Positions 49,019-57,137 of a DNA stretch of 64,000 nucleotides are shown piece by piece. This DNA is from Streptomyces luteogriseus (GTDB taxonomy: Bacteria; Actinomycetota; Actinomycetes; Streptomycetales; Streptomycetaceae): positions 6,200,001 to 6,264,000 of the forward strand of contig NZ_JACHMS010000001.1 of NCBI RefSeq assembly GCF_014205055.1, given 5' to 3'. A program made the translations under genes and the position numbers. The notes beneath the pieces were generated by a model that was not told the origin of the DNA, searched no databases, and saw only the letters and a list, made by a program, of their open reading frames with translations. Every line of letters begins with the position of its first letter. Positions within the stretch are counted from its first letter, which is position 1.

Positions 49019-49595
49019 CTACCGGGGCGCCCCGCGCCGCGCCGCGACGACCGCCGAACTGGTGGGCGTGGTGAGGACTTCGGTGGCGTCCAGCTCCGGA
49101 TGGGTCAGGTAGAACAGGCGCAGTTCGTCCACCGCGCCCTCGAACCGGGGCGGCCACTCGGCCGACGGGGTGAAGTCGTCCAGGACGAGGATCCCCCCCG
49201 GGGGCGAGCAGTTCGACGACCCGTCCCGGAGCATCCCGCTTGCCGCCGCCGTCGCAGAAGAACACGTCGAACGGGGCGTGCTGTTCGAGCAGCCGCCAGT
49301 CGCCGGTGAGGACGCTGACGCGGCCGTCGTCGGCGAAGACCCCGGCGGCCCGCCGGGCCAGCCCCTCGTCCCGCTCCACGGTGACGAGCCGCGCACCGTC
49401 GCCGAGTCCGCTGTGCAGCCAGGCGGTCCCCACCCCCGACCCGGTGCCGCTCTCGGCGACGACCCCGCCGGGCTTGGAAGCGGCGGCCGTCCTCAGCAGC
49501 CTGCCGACCTCCGCGATGCAGCTCTTCTCGAACCCCGCCTCGGCGGCGAGGCGTTCGGCGGCCAGCACCCGCGCCGGAACAGCGCGCTCACTCAT
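49019..49595 (-). pseudogene. Class I SAM O-methyltransferase-like gene, frameshifted at a C7G5 run
   Basis: The 5' part (49595 to about 49206) encodes a catechol-O-methyltransferase-like Rossmann methyltransferase: FEKSCIAEVGRLLRTAAASK, VVAESGTGSGVGTAWLHSGL, VTVERDEGLARRAAGVFADD and FDVFFCDGGGKRDAPGRVVE. The C-terminal part continues in another frame: ILVLDDFTPSAEWPPRFEGA, VDELRLFYLTHPELDATEVL and TSSAVVAARRG, ending at 49019. The break falls in a homopolymer of seven C and five G at 49193-49204. One base gained or lost there restores a normal 192-aa protein. It may be a sequencing error, a real mutation or slippage-based switching. If real, only a truncated product with a foreign tail (to 48993) is made. 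Confidence 0.8.
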
Positions 49596-49609
49596 GACCG
49601 GACCCCCCT

Positions 49610-50323
49610 TCAGGACGGATCCGACGCTACCTGGCCGTCCGTCAGCGCGCTGATCAGTTCACCGAGTTCGCCGAACCGCCCGTCGAAGTCGTCGGAGTCC
49701 GCGGGCGGGTCCCCGACCGGGCGGTGCACGTAGGCGGTGCGCATGCCGGCCGCCTGCGCACCGCGCAGGTCCCAGGCGTGGGCGGCCACCATCAGCACGC
49801 GCTCCGGCGGGCATCCGGCGCTGTCGAGGGCGAGTCGGTACACCTCCGGCGCCGGCTTGTAGGCCCGGGCCGCCTCGGCGGACAGGGCCTGATGCCAGCG
49901 CAGCCCGGCATGCGCGTTGAGGTGCAGCAGGGCCGTGCGGCCGGCGTTGGACAGCCCGAGCACGGGAAACTGCCGGGCGAGCCGCTCCAGCCCGGCGGCG
50001 GAGTCGTGCCACGGGGGCAGGCGCCGCCCCGCCGTGGCCAGCCGGGCGACGGCCCCCGGATCGGTGACTCCGGCGCGGTCGGCCACGAGCCGGGCGGCCT
50101 CTGCGTCGAGGACCTCGGAGCTCGCGTACGGGCGCTGCCCCCGCCGGATGCGTTCCTGCTCCTGCTCGCCGTGCTGCTGCCACAGGGCGACGAGCGCGTC
50201 GGCGGCCGCCGGGTCGGGCAGCCGTGCCGCTTCCTGAACGGCCGCGCGTAGGCCGCCGGGTTCGTCGACCATGGTGCCGAGGACGTCGAAGACGACGACC
50301 TCGATGCCGCGGATCTCCGCCAT
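49610..50323 (-). CDS. HAD-family (S)-2-haloacid dehalogenase-type protein
   Basis: A 237-aa L-2-haloacid-dehalogenase-like hydrolase. Motif I with nucleophile Asp is EVVVFDVLGTMVDEPGG, motif II is FPVLGLSNAGRTALLHLNAH, and the Lys of motif III is in AYKPAPEVYRLALDSAG. Motif IV is VLMVAAHAWDLRGAQAAGMR. Cap domain residues 15-95 are helical. Many relatives have no halogenated substrate in vivo. It lies 14 nt from the start of the O-methyltransferase gene on the same strand, suggesting a two-gene unit. Confidence 0.85.
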   Translation of the reverse strand: MAEIRGIEVVVFDVLGTMVDEPGGLRAAVQEAARLPDPAAADALVALWQQHGEQEQERIRRGQRPYASSEVLDAEAARLVADRAGVTDPGAVARLATAGRRLPPWHDSAAGLERLARQFPVLGLSNAGRTALLHLNAHAGLRWHQALSAEAARAYKPAPEVYRLALDSAGCPPERVLMVAAHAWDLRGAQAAGMRTAYVHRPVGDPPADSDDFDGRFGELGELISALTDGQVASDPS

Positions 50324-50371
50324 GCGTTCTCCCGGGTTTCGTCCGACGACCGCCGCAGGGGTACCGCCGGC

Positions 50372-50767
50372 CTACTCCTGCGGCTGGGTCGCGATCTGGA
50401 TCAGGTTGCCGCAGGTATCGTCGAAGACGGCCGTGGTCACGGGGCCCATGTCCACGGGTTCCTGGGTGAAGCGGACGCCGAGGCCGCTCAGGCGCTCGTA
50501 CTCGGCCCGGACGTCGTCGACGGCGAACTGGGCGACCGGGATGCCGTCGGCGGCGAGTGCGTCACGGTAGGGCTTGACGGCCGGGTGACCGGCGGGCTCC
50601 AGGAGCAGTTCCGTGCCGCCGGGGTTCTCGGGGGAGACGACGGTCAGCCACCGGTCCGTCTCGCCCACGGGGACGTCGTACTTCTTCACGAAGCCGAGGA
50701 CCTCGGTGTAGAAGCGGAGGGCCTTGGCCTGGTCGTCGACGAAGACGCTGGTGAGATGGATCTTCAT
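50372..50767 (-). CDS. VOC-family protein regulated by ArsR
   Basis: A 131-aa glyoxalase-fold protein of two beta-alpha-beta3 modules: HLTSVFVDDQAKALRFYTEV, then GGTELLLEPAG and DDVRAEYERLSGLGVRFTQE, with the last strand DTCGNLIQIATQ. Metal ligands (His at 4, Glu in TELLL) are partly conserved. Its start ATG overlaps the ArsR stop (ATGA), so it is co-translated with that regulator. The ArsR-VOC pair is a common actinobacterial arrangement, usually thought to respond to electrophiles or antibiotics. Confidence 0.85.
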   Translation of the reverse strand: MKIHLTSVFVDDQAKALRFYTEVLGFVKKYDVPVGETDRWLTVVSPENPGGTELLLEPAGHPAVKPYRDALAADGIPVAQFAVDDVRAEYERLSGLGVRFTQEPVDMGPVTTAVFDDTCGNLIQIATQPQE

Positions 50768-51072
50768 GGGGTGCTCTCTTCGGGTCCGGGCGCCCCGCGG
50801 TCGAGCCATCTCTCGGTGATGTGGCGCAGCGGGGCCGTGTTCAGGTCGTGGAACTTGTAGCGGCACTCCCGCCTGGTCTCGACGAGTCCGGCGGCCTCCA
50901 GCACCGCGAGGTGCTGGGAGACCGCCTGGCGCGAGCTGCCGAGCCGGTGCTTCATGCTCAGCCGCGAGCAGATCTCGAACAGCGTCTGCCCGGACTTCTC
51001 CGCGAGCTCGTCGAGGATGGTGCGACGGGTGGGGTCGGCCAAGGCTTCGAATGTGAAAAGGCCATCGGCCAC
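50764..51072 (-). CDS. ArsR-family transcriptional regulator
   Basis: A 102-aa winged-helix repressor. FTFEALADPTRRTILDELAE is the typical start, the recognition helix is SSRQAVSQHLAVLEAAGLVE, and TRRECRYKFHDLNTAPLRHI is the wing. It lacks the CxC metal motif of ArsR/SmtB sensors, so it senses something other than arsenic, or acts with the VOC partner. It is transcriptionally first in a two-gene operon with that protein. Confidence 0.88.
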   Translation of the reverse strand: MADGLFTFEALADPTRRTILDELAEKSGQTLFEICSRLSMKHRLGSSRQAVSQHLAVLEAAGLVETRRECRYKFHDLNTAPLRHITERWLDRGAPGPEESTP

Positions 51073-51082
51073 GACCCCTTGC

Positions 51083-51104
51083 TAGGCGAGTGTTCACTTG
51101 CCTA
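51083..51104. promoter_or_regulatory. Inverted repeat upstream of the ArsR-VOC operon
   Basis: TAGGCGAGT-GTTC-ACTTGCCTA is a 22-bp inverted repeat with one mismatch, 10 nt upstream of the arsR start. It is the likely autoregulatory operator of the ArsR protein. Confidence 0.65.
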
Positions 51105-51128
51105 TCAAGGGTCCTCCCGGCATGTCCC

Positions 51129-52883
51129 TCAGAGCGACTCCCGCCATCCGTTCGTGATCGGCAGGCGGCGGTCCTTGCCGAAGCCCTTCGGGGAGATCTT
51201 CGTGCCCGGCGGGTACTGGCGCCGCTTGTACTCGGCTGTGTCGACCATGCGCAGCGTCTTCGCGACCAGCTCCGCGTCGAACCCGGCCGCCACGATCTCG
51301 TCCGCGCCCCGGTCCCGGTCGACGTACAGCTCCAGGATCGCGTCCAGCACCGGGTAGTCGGGCAGCGAGTCCGTGTCCACCTGGCCCGGGCGCAGCTCCG
51401 CGCTCGGGGGCTTGCTGATGGAGCTCTCGGGGATCGGCGGGGTCTGGCCGCGCTCCCCGGCGGCCCGGTTGCGCCACTCGGCGAGCCGGAAGACCGACGT
51501 CTTGTAGACGTCCTTGATGGGCCCGTACGCCCCGACCGAGTCGCCGTAGAGCGTCGAGTAGCCGACCGCCAGCTCCGACTTGTTGCCGGGGGCCAGGACG
51601 ATGTGGCCCTCCTGGTTGGAGATCGCCATGAGCAGCGTGCCGCGCAGGCGCGACTGGAGGTTCTCCTCCGCCAGGCCGGTGAGTCCCAGCGAGCCCATGT
51701 AGGCGTCGAACATCGGCTCGATGGCGACCGTGCGGTAGTTCAGACCCGTACGGCGGGCCAGTTCGGCCGCGTCGTCCTTGGAGTGGTCCGAGGAGTACTT
51801 CGACGGCATCGACACGCCGTACACGTTCTGCGCGCCCACCGCGTCGCACGCGATCGCCGCGACCAGCGCCGAGTCGATACCGCCCGACAGGCCGATCAGG
51901 ACCGAGGAGAAGCCGTTCTTCGCGACGTACGCCCGCAGGCCCACGACCAGCGCCGAGTAGACCTCCTCGTCGTCCTCGAGACGGTCCGCGTAGCCGCCCG
52001 TGAGCTCGGGCTCGTACGCGGGCAGCGGCTCCTCGGAGAGCACCACGCGGTCGATGCGCAGACCGTCGTCGACCACACCCGTCGGCGCGTCCGCCGACGC
52101 CGCCGGCAGGTCCAGGTCCAGGACCACACAGCCCTCGGAGAACTGCGGCGCCCGCGCCACGACCTCGCCGTCCTTGTCGACGACGATCGAGTCGCCGTCG
52201 AACACCAGCTCGTCCTGGCCGCCGATCATGGCCAGGTACGCCGTGGTGCAGCCGGCCTCCTGAGCCCGCTTGCGGACCAGCTCCAGGCGCGTGTCGTCCT
52301 TGTTGCGCTCATAGGGGGAGGCGTTGATCGAGACCAGCAGGCCCGCCCGCGCGGATCGGGCGGCGGGGACGCGGCCGCCGTCCTGCCAGAGGTCCTCGCA
52401 GATGGCCAGGGCGACGTCCACGCCGTGCACCCGCAGCACCGGCATGCTGTCGCCGGGCACGAAGTAGCGGAACTCGTCGAACACGCCGTAGTTCGGCAGG
52501 TGGTGCTTGGCGAAGTTCAGGACCACCTCGCCGCGGTGCAGCACCGCCCCGGCGTTCTGCGGCGCACCGGCCGGCTGGCCGTACTTCGGCTGGGCGGTCG
52601 CACTGCGGTCGAGGTAGCCGACGATGACCGGCAGCTCTCCGAAGCCCTCCTCGGCCAGGCGCGCCGCGAGCGCGCGCAGCGCCGCACGGGAGGCCTCCAC
52701 GAAGGACGACCTGAGCGCCAGGTCCTCGACGGGGTACCCGGTCAGCACCATCTCCGGGAACGCCACGAGATGCGCTCCCTGTTCGGCGGAGTGCCGGGTC
52801 CAGCGGACGATCGACTCGGTGTTCCCGGCGAGGTCGCCCACGCCGGCGTCGATCTGGTTCAGGGCGAGACGTAGTTGAGGCAC
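51129..52883 (-). CDS. nadE: Glutamine-dependent NAD+ synthetase
   Basis: A 584-aa two-domain enzyme converting nicotinic-acid adenine dinucleotide to NAD+ using glutamine. N-terminal nitrilase-type glutaminase: Glu in VAFPEMVLTGYP, Lys in NFAKHHLPNYGV and Cys in DVALAICEDLWQDGG. C-terminal synthetase: ATP-pyrophosphatase loop LIGLSGGIDSALVAAIACDA, SSDHSKDDAAELARRTGLNY and PGNKSELAVGYSTLYGDSVG. Length and motifs fit the standard bacterial form. The terminator of the neighbouring protease gene lies directly upstream. Confidence 0.94.
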   Translation of the reverse strand: MPQLRLALNQIDAGVGDLAGNTESIVRWTRHSAEQGAHLVAFPEMVLTGYPVEDLALRSSFVEASRAALRALAARLAEEGFGELPVIVGYLDRSATAQPKYGQPAGAPQNAGAVLHRGEVVLNFAKHHLPNYGVFDEFRYFVPGDSMPVLRVHGVDVALAICEDLWQDGGRVPAARSARAGLLVSINASPYERNKDDTRLELVRKRAQEAGCTTAYLAMIGGQDELVFDGDSIVVDKDGEVVARAPQFSEGCVVLDLDLPAASADAPTGVVDDGLRIDRVVLSEEPLPAYEPELTGGYADRLEDDEEVYSALVVGLRAYVAKNGFSSVLIGLSGGIDSALVAAIACDAVGAQNVYGVSMPSKYSSDHSKDDAAELARRTGLNYRTVAIEPMFDAYMGSLGLTGLAEENLQSRLRGTLLMAISNQEGHIVLAPGNKSELAVGYSTLYGDSVGAYGPIKDVYKTSVFRLAEWRNRAAGERGQTPPIPESSISKPPSAELRPGQVDTDSLPDYPVLDAILELYVDRDRGADEIVAAGFDAELVAKTLRMVDTAEYKRRQYPPGTKISPKGFGKDRRLPITNGWRESL

Positions 52884-52913
52884 GCCGCCCAGTGTAATCG
52901 TCAGTGCGACACA

Positions 52914-52947
52914 ATGGGGTGGTGTGGGTCATCCCACACCACCCCAT
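52914..52947. terminator. Terminator of the S53 protease gene
   Basis: ATGGGGTGGTGTGGG (52914-52928) pairs perfectly with CCCACACCACCCCAT (52933-52947) around a 4-nt loop, 26 nt beyond the protease stop. This is one of the strongest hairpins in the window. It leaves only about 30 nt for the nadE promoter. Confidence 0.85.
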
Positions 52948-52973
52948 GTTCCCCTTGCGGAGGCCAGTGCGAA

Positions 52974-54911
52974 TCAGCGGCGCCGGTAGGACTCGACGTA
53001 GCCGCTCGCGGGCGTGCCCACGCCGGTGACGTCGTCGTAGCCCTTCACGGCGGACAGCGAGCTGTCCTTGCCGAGGCTGCGCGCTGACGTGGCCAGGCCG
53101 CCGGTGGCGTCGTAGCCGTTCACGAAGTCGACCCGGGCCACGGCGAGGCCCTTGCCCGTCGGGTTGTCGGTGACGTCGTGGTAGACCTTCGAGCCGTACT
53201 TCGCGTAGATCGCCGGGTTGGCGAAGCCGATCGCCTTGCCGCGGGCCTCCTGGGCCAGGGCCTGGACGGCCGCGATGACCGGCGCGGCGAGCGAGGTGCC
53301 GCCGATGCGGTACTCGCTGTAGACCTGTTTCCTCCCGTCCGGCGAGCTCTGCGTCTGGCCGACCAGGAAGCCGGTGTTCGGGTCGGCGATCGCCGCGATG
53401 TCCGGGACGACCCGGTTGCCGCCCGCGCCGTTGGCCTTCGCCAGCGCGTCCGGCACGGCCCCCCGCTGGTAGCCGGGCTCGGCGACGGTCCTGCTGGTGC
53501 CGCCGCCCGCGCCGGAGGTGAAGGCGCCGGGGAAGTCCGTCCAGCTCTTGCCGTCGGCCGACAGGTTCGCCTTGTCGGTGCCCCAGCCGGTCTCCCAGAG
53601 GTACGAGTCGCTCTTGCCGACGGCCAGCGAGGTGCCGCCGACGGCGGTGACCCACGCCGAGTTGGCCGGGGAGTCGACCTGCTTCGTCCCGGAGCTCGCG
53701 ACCTCGTCGCCGTCGTCGCCGGACGAGAAGTAGAAGCCGATGCCCTCGACGGCGCCCAGCTGGAACACCTGGTCGTAGGCGGCCGCGAGGTCGGGCGTCT
53801 GCGCGGCCTCCACCTCGCCCCAGGAGTTGGAGACGATGTCGGCCAGGTGGTTGTCGACGACCTTGCCGAGCGCGTCGAGCAGATCGCCGTCCATGCAGGA
53901 GGCGGCGCCGACGTACGTGACGTCCGCGGCCGGTGCGACCGCGTGCACCGCCTCGACGTCCAGGGTCTCCTCGCCGTACCAGCCGGAGGCCGAGCAGTCC
54001 TCGGTGTTCGTGTACGTCGCGGGCAGCGACTGGTGCAGCTGGCCCGTCTTCCACGCCGCGTCGCCGTGGCGCTTGGCGTAGGTGCCGGCGTCGTAGGCGA
54101 TCGTCGGGGAGGCGTAGGCGTCCGTGATGGCGACCCGGACGCCCTTGCCGGTGCGCTTGCCCGCGCCGTAGGCGGCCCGCAGCTGCTTGCCCGTGTAGCC
54201 CTTCACGGCGTACGGGATCTTCTTGCCGTACGCGTCCGGCAGCGTGCTCGCGGTGTTCGAGCCGTAGTACGAGGAGAACGGCCCGGCGTTGCGGAACACG
54301 GTGTCCGGCGGCGGCAGTTGGTCGTCGTGCGTGGCCATGTGAGGCGCGTTGTCAAGCCCGGTCACGGCCAGGACGGCGTCGGCCGGGCCCTGCGGCACGG
54401 AGGCGGCGCTCGCCGGGGCGCGGTAGGTCTTCGAGCCCTTGGCGAAGTCGTGCAGCTGGGTGCCGAACGCTTTCTCGGCGGCGGCCACGTCACCGCTGAC
54501 GGACACGTAGTGCCGCGTGACGCCGGTGACCTTCAGACCGGCCGCCGTCAGCCAGGACTTCACGGCCGCCACCTGGGCCTTCGTCGCACCGAAGCGGGCC
54601 TGCGCCTGCTTGGCCGTCAGGTACCTGCCGTACGAGGCCGAGTCCGGGTCGGAGACGGCCTTCGCGTAGGCGGCGAGGCCCGCGGCGTCCTTGCCGGCCA
54701 GGTACACCCGGACCGAGACCCGGGCGCCGTCGGAGGTGGCACCCTTGTCCGCCTTGGCCGTGGCCCATGCGGGCCGGGTCCCGGCCAGCAGGTCGCGGAG
54801 CGGGTGGTCGGCGGCGTGCGCCGCGGGTATGCCGAGCGCCAGCGCACCGGCGAGCATCGGCAGTGTCGCCGCCATGCTCACGGCGCGCACCTTGGCGCGG
54901 TTGGATCTCAT
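52974..54911 (-). CDS. S53-family (sedolisin) secreted protease
   Basis: A 645-aa exported serine-carboxyl peptidase. The signal peptide is MRSNRAKVRAVSMAATLPML and GIPAAHA. The pro-kumamolisin domain (about 50-195) includes YGRYLTAKQAQARFGATKAQ and VSGDVAAAEKAFGTQLHDF. Catalytic Glu and Asp lie in GEETLDVEAVHAVAP, the oxyanion Asp/Glu site is IVSNSWGEVEAAQ and the nucleophile Ser is in GGTSLAAPVIAAVQ. The C-terminal calcium site is NGYDATGGLATS/YDDVTGVGTP-like. It is active at acidic pH and processes extracellular proteins. It is monocistronic. Confidence 0.92.
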   Translation of the reverse strand: MRSNRAKVRAVSMAATLPMLAGALALGIPAAHAADHPLRDLLAGTRPAWATAKADKGATSDGARVSVRVYLAGKDAAGLAAYAKAVSDPDSASYGRYLTAKQAQARFGATKAQVAAVKSWLTAAGLKVTGVTRHYVSVSGDVAAAEKAFGTQLHDFAKGSKTYRAPASAASVPQGPADAVLAVTGLDNAPHMATHDDQLPPPDTVFRNAGPFSSYYGSNTASTLPDAYGKKIPYAVKGYTGKQLRAAYGAGKRTGKGVRVAITDAYASPTIAYDAGTYAKRHGDAAWKTGQLHQSLPATYTNTEDCSASGWYGEETLDVEAVHAVAPAADVTYVGAASCMDGDLLDALGKVVDNHLADIVSNSWGEVEAAQTPDLAAAYDQVFQLGAVEGIGFYFSSGDDGDEVASSGTKQVDSPANSAWVTAVGGTSLAVGKSDSYLWETGWGTDKANLSADGKSWTDFPGAFTSGAGGGTSRTVAEPGYQRGAVPDALAKANGAGGNRVVPDIAAIADPNTGFLVGQTQSSPDGRKQVYSEYRIGGTSLAAPVIAAVQALAQEARGKAIGFANPAIYAKYGSKVYHDVTDNPTGKGLAVARVDFVNGYDATGGLATSARSLGKDSSLSAVKGYDDVTGVGTPASGYVESYRRR

Positions 54912-55081
54912 GGAACCCCCTGTGCGGTTCGTCGCGAGTGGATCACTCGACGGTCGCCACTCTCGCGATGAACCGTTCATGCCAGGGAATGGCGCAGCCC
55001 AAGAAGCGCCCCATGGAGACCAAGAAGAGCCCAAGAGACCGCCACAGAGGGCGATTTGAGGCTTAAGCGCCGCCTGCCGTG

Positions 55082-55702
55082 TCACGACCGCGGTGTCGCG
55101 CCCCGCTCCTTGAGCATGTCGGCCATCAGGGAGATCTCCGACTGCTGCGCCTCCACCATGCCCTGCGCGAGCCGCTTCTCCACACCGACCTGGCACCGGG
55201 TCGCACAGCCCTCGGCCATGTGGACACCGCCCTGGTGATGGTCCGTCATCAGCTGGAGGTAGAAGACCTCCGCCTGCTTCCCGTCGAGCTCGCCGAGCTT
55301 CTTCATCTCGGAGTCGGCCGCCATGCCCGGCATCAGCGCGCCGTCCTTGCCGGACGCCATGCCGCCCATGTCCATCCAGGTCATCGGCGGCTCGGAGGAC
55401 ACCTTGGGCAGGCCCCACAGGTCGAGCCAGCCGAGCATCATGCCGCGCTGGTTGGCCTGCGTCTGCGCGATGTCGTACGCCAGACGCCGGACCTCCTCGT
55501 CCTTCGTGCGGTCGCGCACGATGTACGACATCTCGACGGCCTGCTGGTGGTGCACCGCCATGTCCCGGGCGAACCCGGCGTCCGCGGACTCGGCGGACGG
55601 CGTCCTGCCGCCGCCGTCGTCCCCGGCGACCGCGTAGGTGATCGCACCGGCGGCGACGAGCGCCGCCGCCGCGGCACCGGCGATCAGACCGGCATGCCTC
55701 AC
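55082..55702 (-). CDS. DUF305-family protein
   Basis: A 206-aa membrane-anchored or secreted protein. After the N-terminal helix GLIAGAAAAALVAAGAITYA, the DUF305 pattern appears: FARDMAVHHQQAVEMSYIVR (the HHxxA/M histidines), AQTQANQRGMMLGWLDLWG and LMTDHHQGGVHMAEGCATRC. The two HH motifs form metal-ligating helical bundles; copper handling has been suggested for the family. Its GTG start overlaps the stop of the upstream DUF3105 gene (GTGA), a conserved actinobacterial pairing. Confidence 0.85.
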   Translation of the reverse strand: MRHAGLIAGAAAAALVAAGAITYAVAGDDGGGRTPSAESADAGFARDMAVHHQQAVEMSYIVRDRTKDEEVRRLAYDIAQTQANQRGMMLGWLDLWGLPKVSSEPPMTWMDMGGMASGKDGALMPGMAADSEMKKLGELDGKQAEVFYLQLMTDHHQGGVHMAEGCATRCQVGVEKRLAQGMVEAQQSEISLMADMLKERGATPRS

Positions 55703-56367
55703 TTCGACAGGCCGTTCGTGCAGGCGGCGCCCGGCTCGGGGGTCTGCTCGCCCTGGACGAACTTCTGGAAGAACGCGTCCACGTTCGGGTCGCCCGCGCC
55801 CGTCACCGTGCGCTGGTGGCCCCACGCCGACAGCATGATCGGGTCCTTCTGGTCGTCCATCGGGCTCATCAGCGTGTACGGCGTCTTCTTCACCTTCGCC
55901 GCGAGCGCGTCGATGTCGGCCTTCTTCGCGTCGGCGTTGTACGTCACCCACACCGCCCCGTGCTCCAGCGAGTGCACGGCGTTGGTGTTGTTCAGCTGCT
56001 CGGTGTAGACGTCGCCGTTGCAGTTCATCCAGACCGGGCTGTGGTCACCGCCGACCGGCGGCTCGGAGGCGTACTTCACGGCCTTGGTGACGTGGGTGCG
56101 GGACAGCTTCCCCTCCCACGTCTTCACGCCGTCCTTGCCCGTTGTGAACTTGCCCTTGCCCGAGGAGTCGCTCGCCGCCGCGGTGTCACTGCCCTTGTCG
56201 TCCTGGGACCGCACGAGCACGACGCCGCCGACCACGAGTCCGGCGACGACCACGACACTGGCCGCGATGGTGAGGACCCGGTTGCGGCGCTCACGGGCCT
56301 GCTCGGCGCGCCGCATCTCCTCTATGCGCGCCTTGCGGTCCGTGCCGGTCTTGTTGGCGGAGCCCAT
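55699..56367 (-). CDS. DUF3105-family membrane-anchored protein
   Basis: A 222-aa protein. An N-terminal basic cytoplasmic part (MGSANKTGTDRKARIEEMRR) is followed by one membrane helix (VLTIAASVVVVAGLVVGGVV) and an extracellular DUF3105 domain: PPVGGDHSPVWMNCNGDVYT, NNTNAVHSLEHGAVWVTYNA and the C-terminal CTNGLSK. The two Cys and the His/Glu-rich loop (SLEHG) may bind metal or form a disulfide. It is coupled to the DUF305 gene, suggesting one extracytoplasmic metal-handling unit. Confidence 0.85.
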   Translation of the reverse strand: MGSANKTGTDRKARIEEMRRAEQARERRNRVLTIAASVVVVAGLVVGGVVLVRSQDDKGSDTAAASDSSGKGKFTTGKDGVKTWEGKLSRTHVTKAVKYASEPPVGGDHSPVWMNCNGDVYTEQLNNTNAVHSLEHGAVWVTYNADAKKADIDALAAKVKKTPYTLMSPMDDQKDPIMLSAWGHQRTVTGAGDPNVDAFFQKFVQGEQTPEPGAACTNGLSK

Positions 56368-56562
56368 GAGGTGTCCTTCGTGGGAAAAGTGACAGTCGGG
56401 TCAGCTGATCGTAATGGGGAAGACGCGGCGCCTCGTAGAGCGGTCGCCGGAATGGGCCGAATCGATACGGCACCGACAGCGGGCCGACAGGTTGGCGCCC
56501 CCTGGCGACGCCGTACTCCGGGATTATTTGAACCCGACATTCCTATTACCTAGGCTGCCTGT

Positions 56563-57012
56563 ATGCGGCTGCTGCGCTCCACCGACCTCGCCCTGCGGGT
56601 GCTGATGCGGCTCGCCGTCGCGGGCGGGTCGAGTCCGACGACGCGGGACGTCGCGGACGGCATGGCCGTGCCGTACACCCACCTGGCGAAGGTCGTCGCC
56701 GAGCTCCAGCACATGGGCCTGCTCGAGGCGCGCCGCGGTCGCGGCGGTGGCCTCACCCTCACCGAGCAGGGCCGCACGGCCTCGGTGGGCGCCGTGGTCC
56801 GTGCCTTCGAGGGCAGCGGCGACGTCGTCGACTGCGAGGGCCCCACCCCCTGCCCCCTCAACTCCGCCTGCCGCCTGCGCGGCGCCCTGCGCCGGGCCCA
56901 GGAGGCGTTCTTCGCCTCACTGGACCCGGTCACGGTGGAGGACATCGTGGCGGAGCCGACCGGGGTCCTGCTGCTGGGGATCTCGCGGGGCGTCGATCCC
57001 CGTGAGGTCTAG
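56563..57012 (+). CDS. nsrR: NsrR, nitric-oxide-sensing Rrf2 regulator
   Basis: A 149-aa Rrf2 protein. HTH: STDLALRVLMRLAVAG and VPYTHLAKVVAELQHMGLLE, then the wing RGRGGGLTLTEQG. The three Cys of the [4Fe-4S] cluster lie in VDCEGPTPCPLNSACRL with the NsrR spacing, and Asp8, the fourth ligand in the S. coelicolor protein, is present in LLRSTDLALR. NO destroys the cluster and relieves repression. The hmp gene and an NsrR-like box lie 1.3 kb to the right, so the regulon is local. Confidence 0.9.
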   Translation: MRLLRSTDLALRVLMRLAVAGGSSPTTRDVADGMAVPYTHLAKVVAELQHMGLLEARRGRGGGLTLTEQGRTASVGAVVRAFEGSGDVVDCEGPTPCPLNSACRLRGALRRAQEAFFASLDPVTVEDIVAEPTGVLLLGISRGVDPREV

Positions 57013-57118
57013 GTCCTGATCCCCGCGACGTCCGGTTCCTGATCCGGGCCGGCCCTGATACGGGTCTTGATCCCCGCGACGTCCGGGCCCTGATCCCGCG
57101 ACGTCCGGGTCCCGGTTC
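57012..57118. repeat. Degenerate tandem repeats between nsrR and hmp
   Basis: The unit GGTCCTGATCCCCGCGACGT followed by CCGG occurs at 57012-57035, 57063-57086 (CTTGATCC) and 57087-57109 (one C shorter). A partial GATCCGGGCC unit lies between. Copies follow the nsrR stop directly. The function is unknown; slippage within GC-rich DNA is likely. Confidence 0.65.
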
Positions 57119-57137
57119 CTCCGGACGGCAGGCCTGG

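Noticed and set aside
57012..57118. Possible CRISPR array
   Set aside because: Spacing is irregular, two units are directly adjacent without spacers, and no cas gene is in the window.
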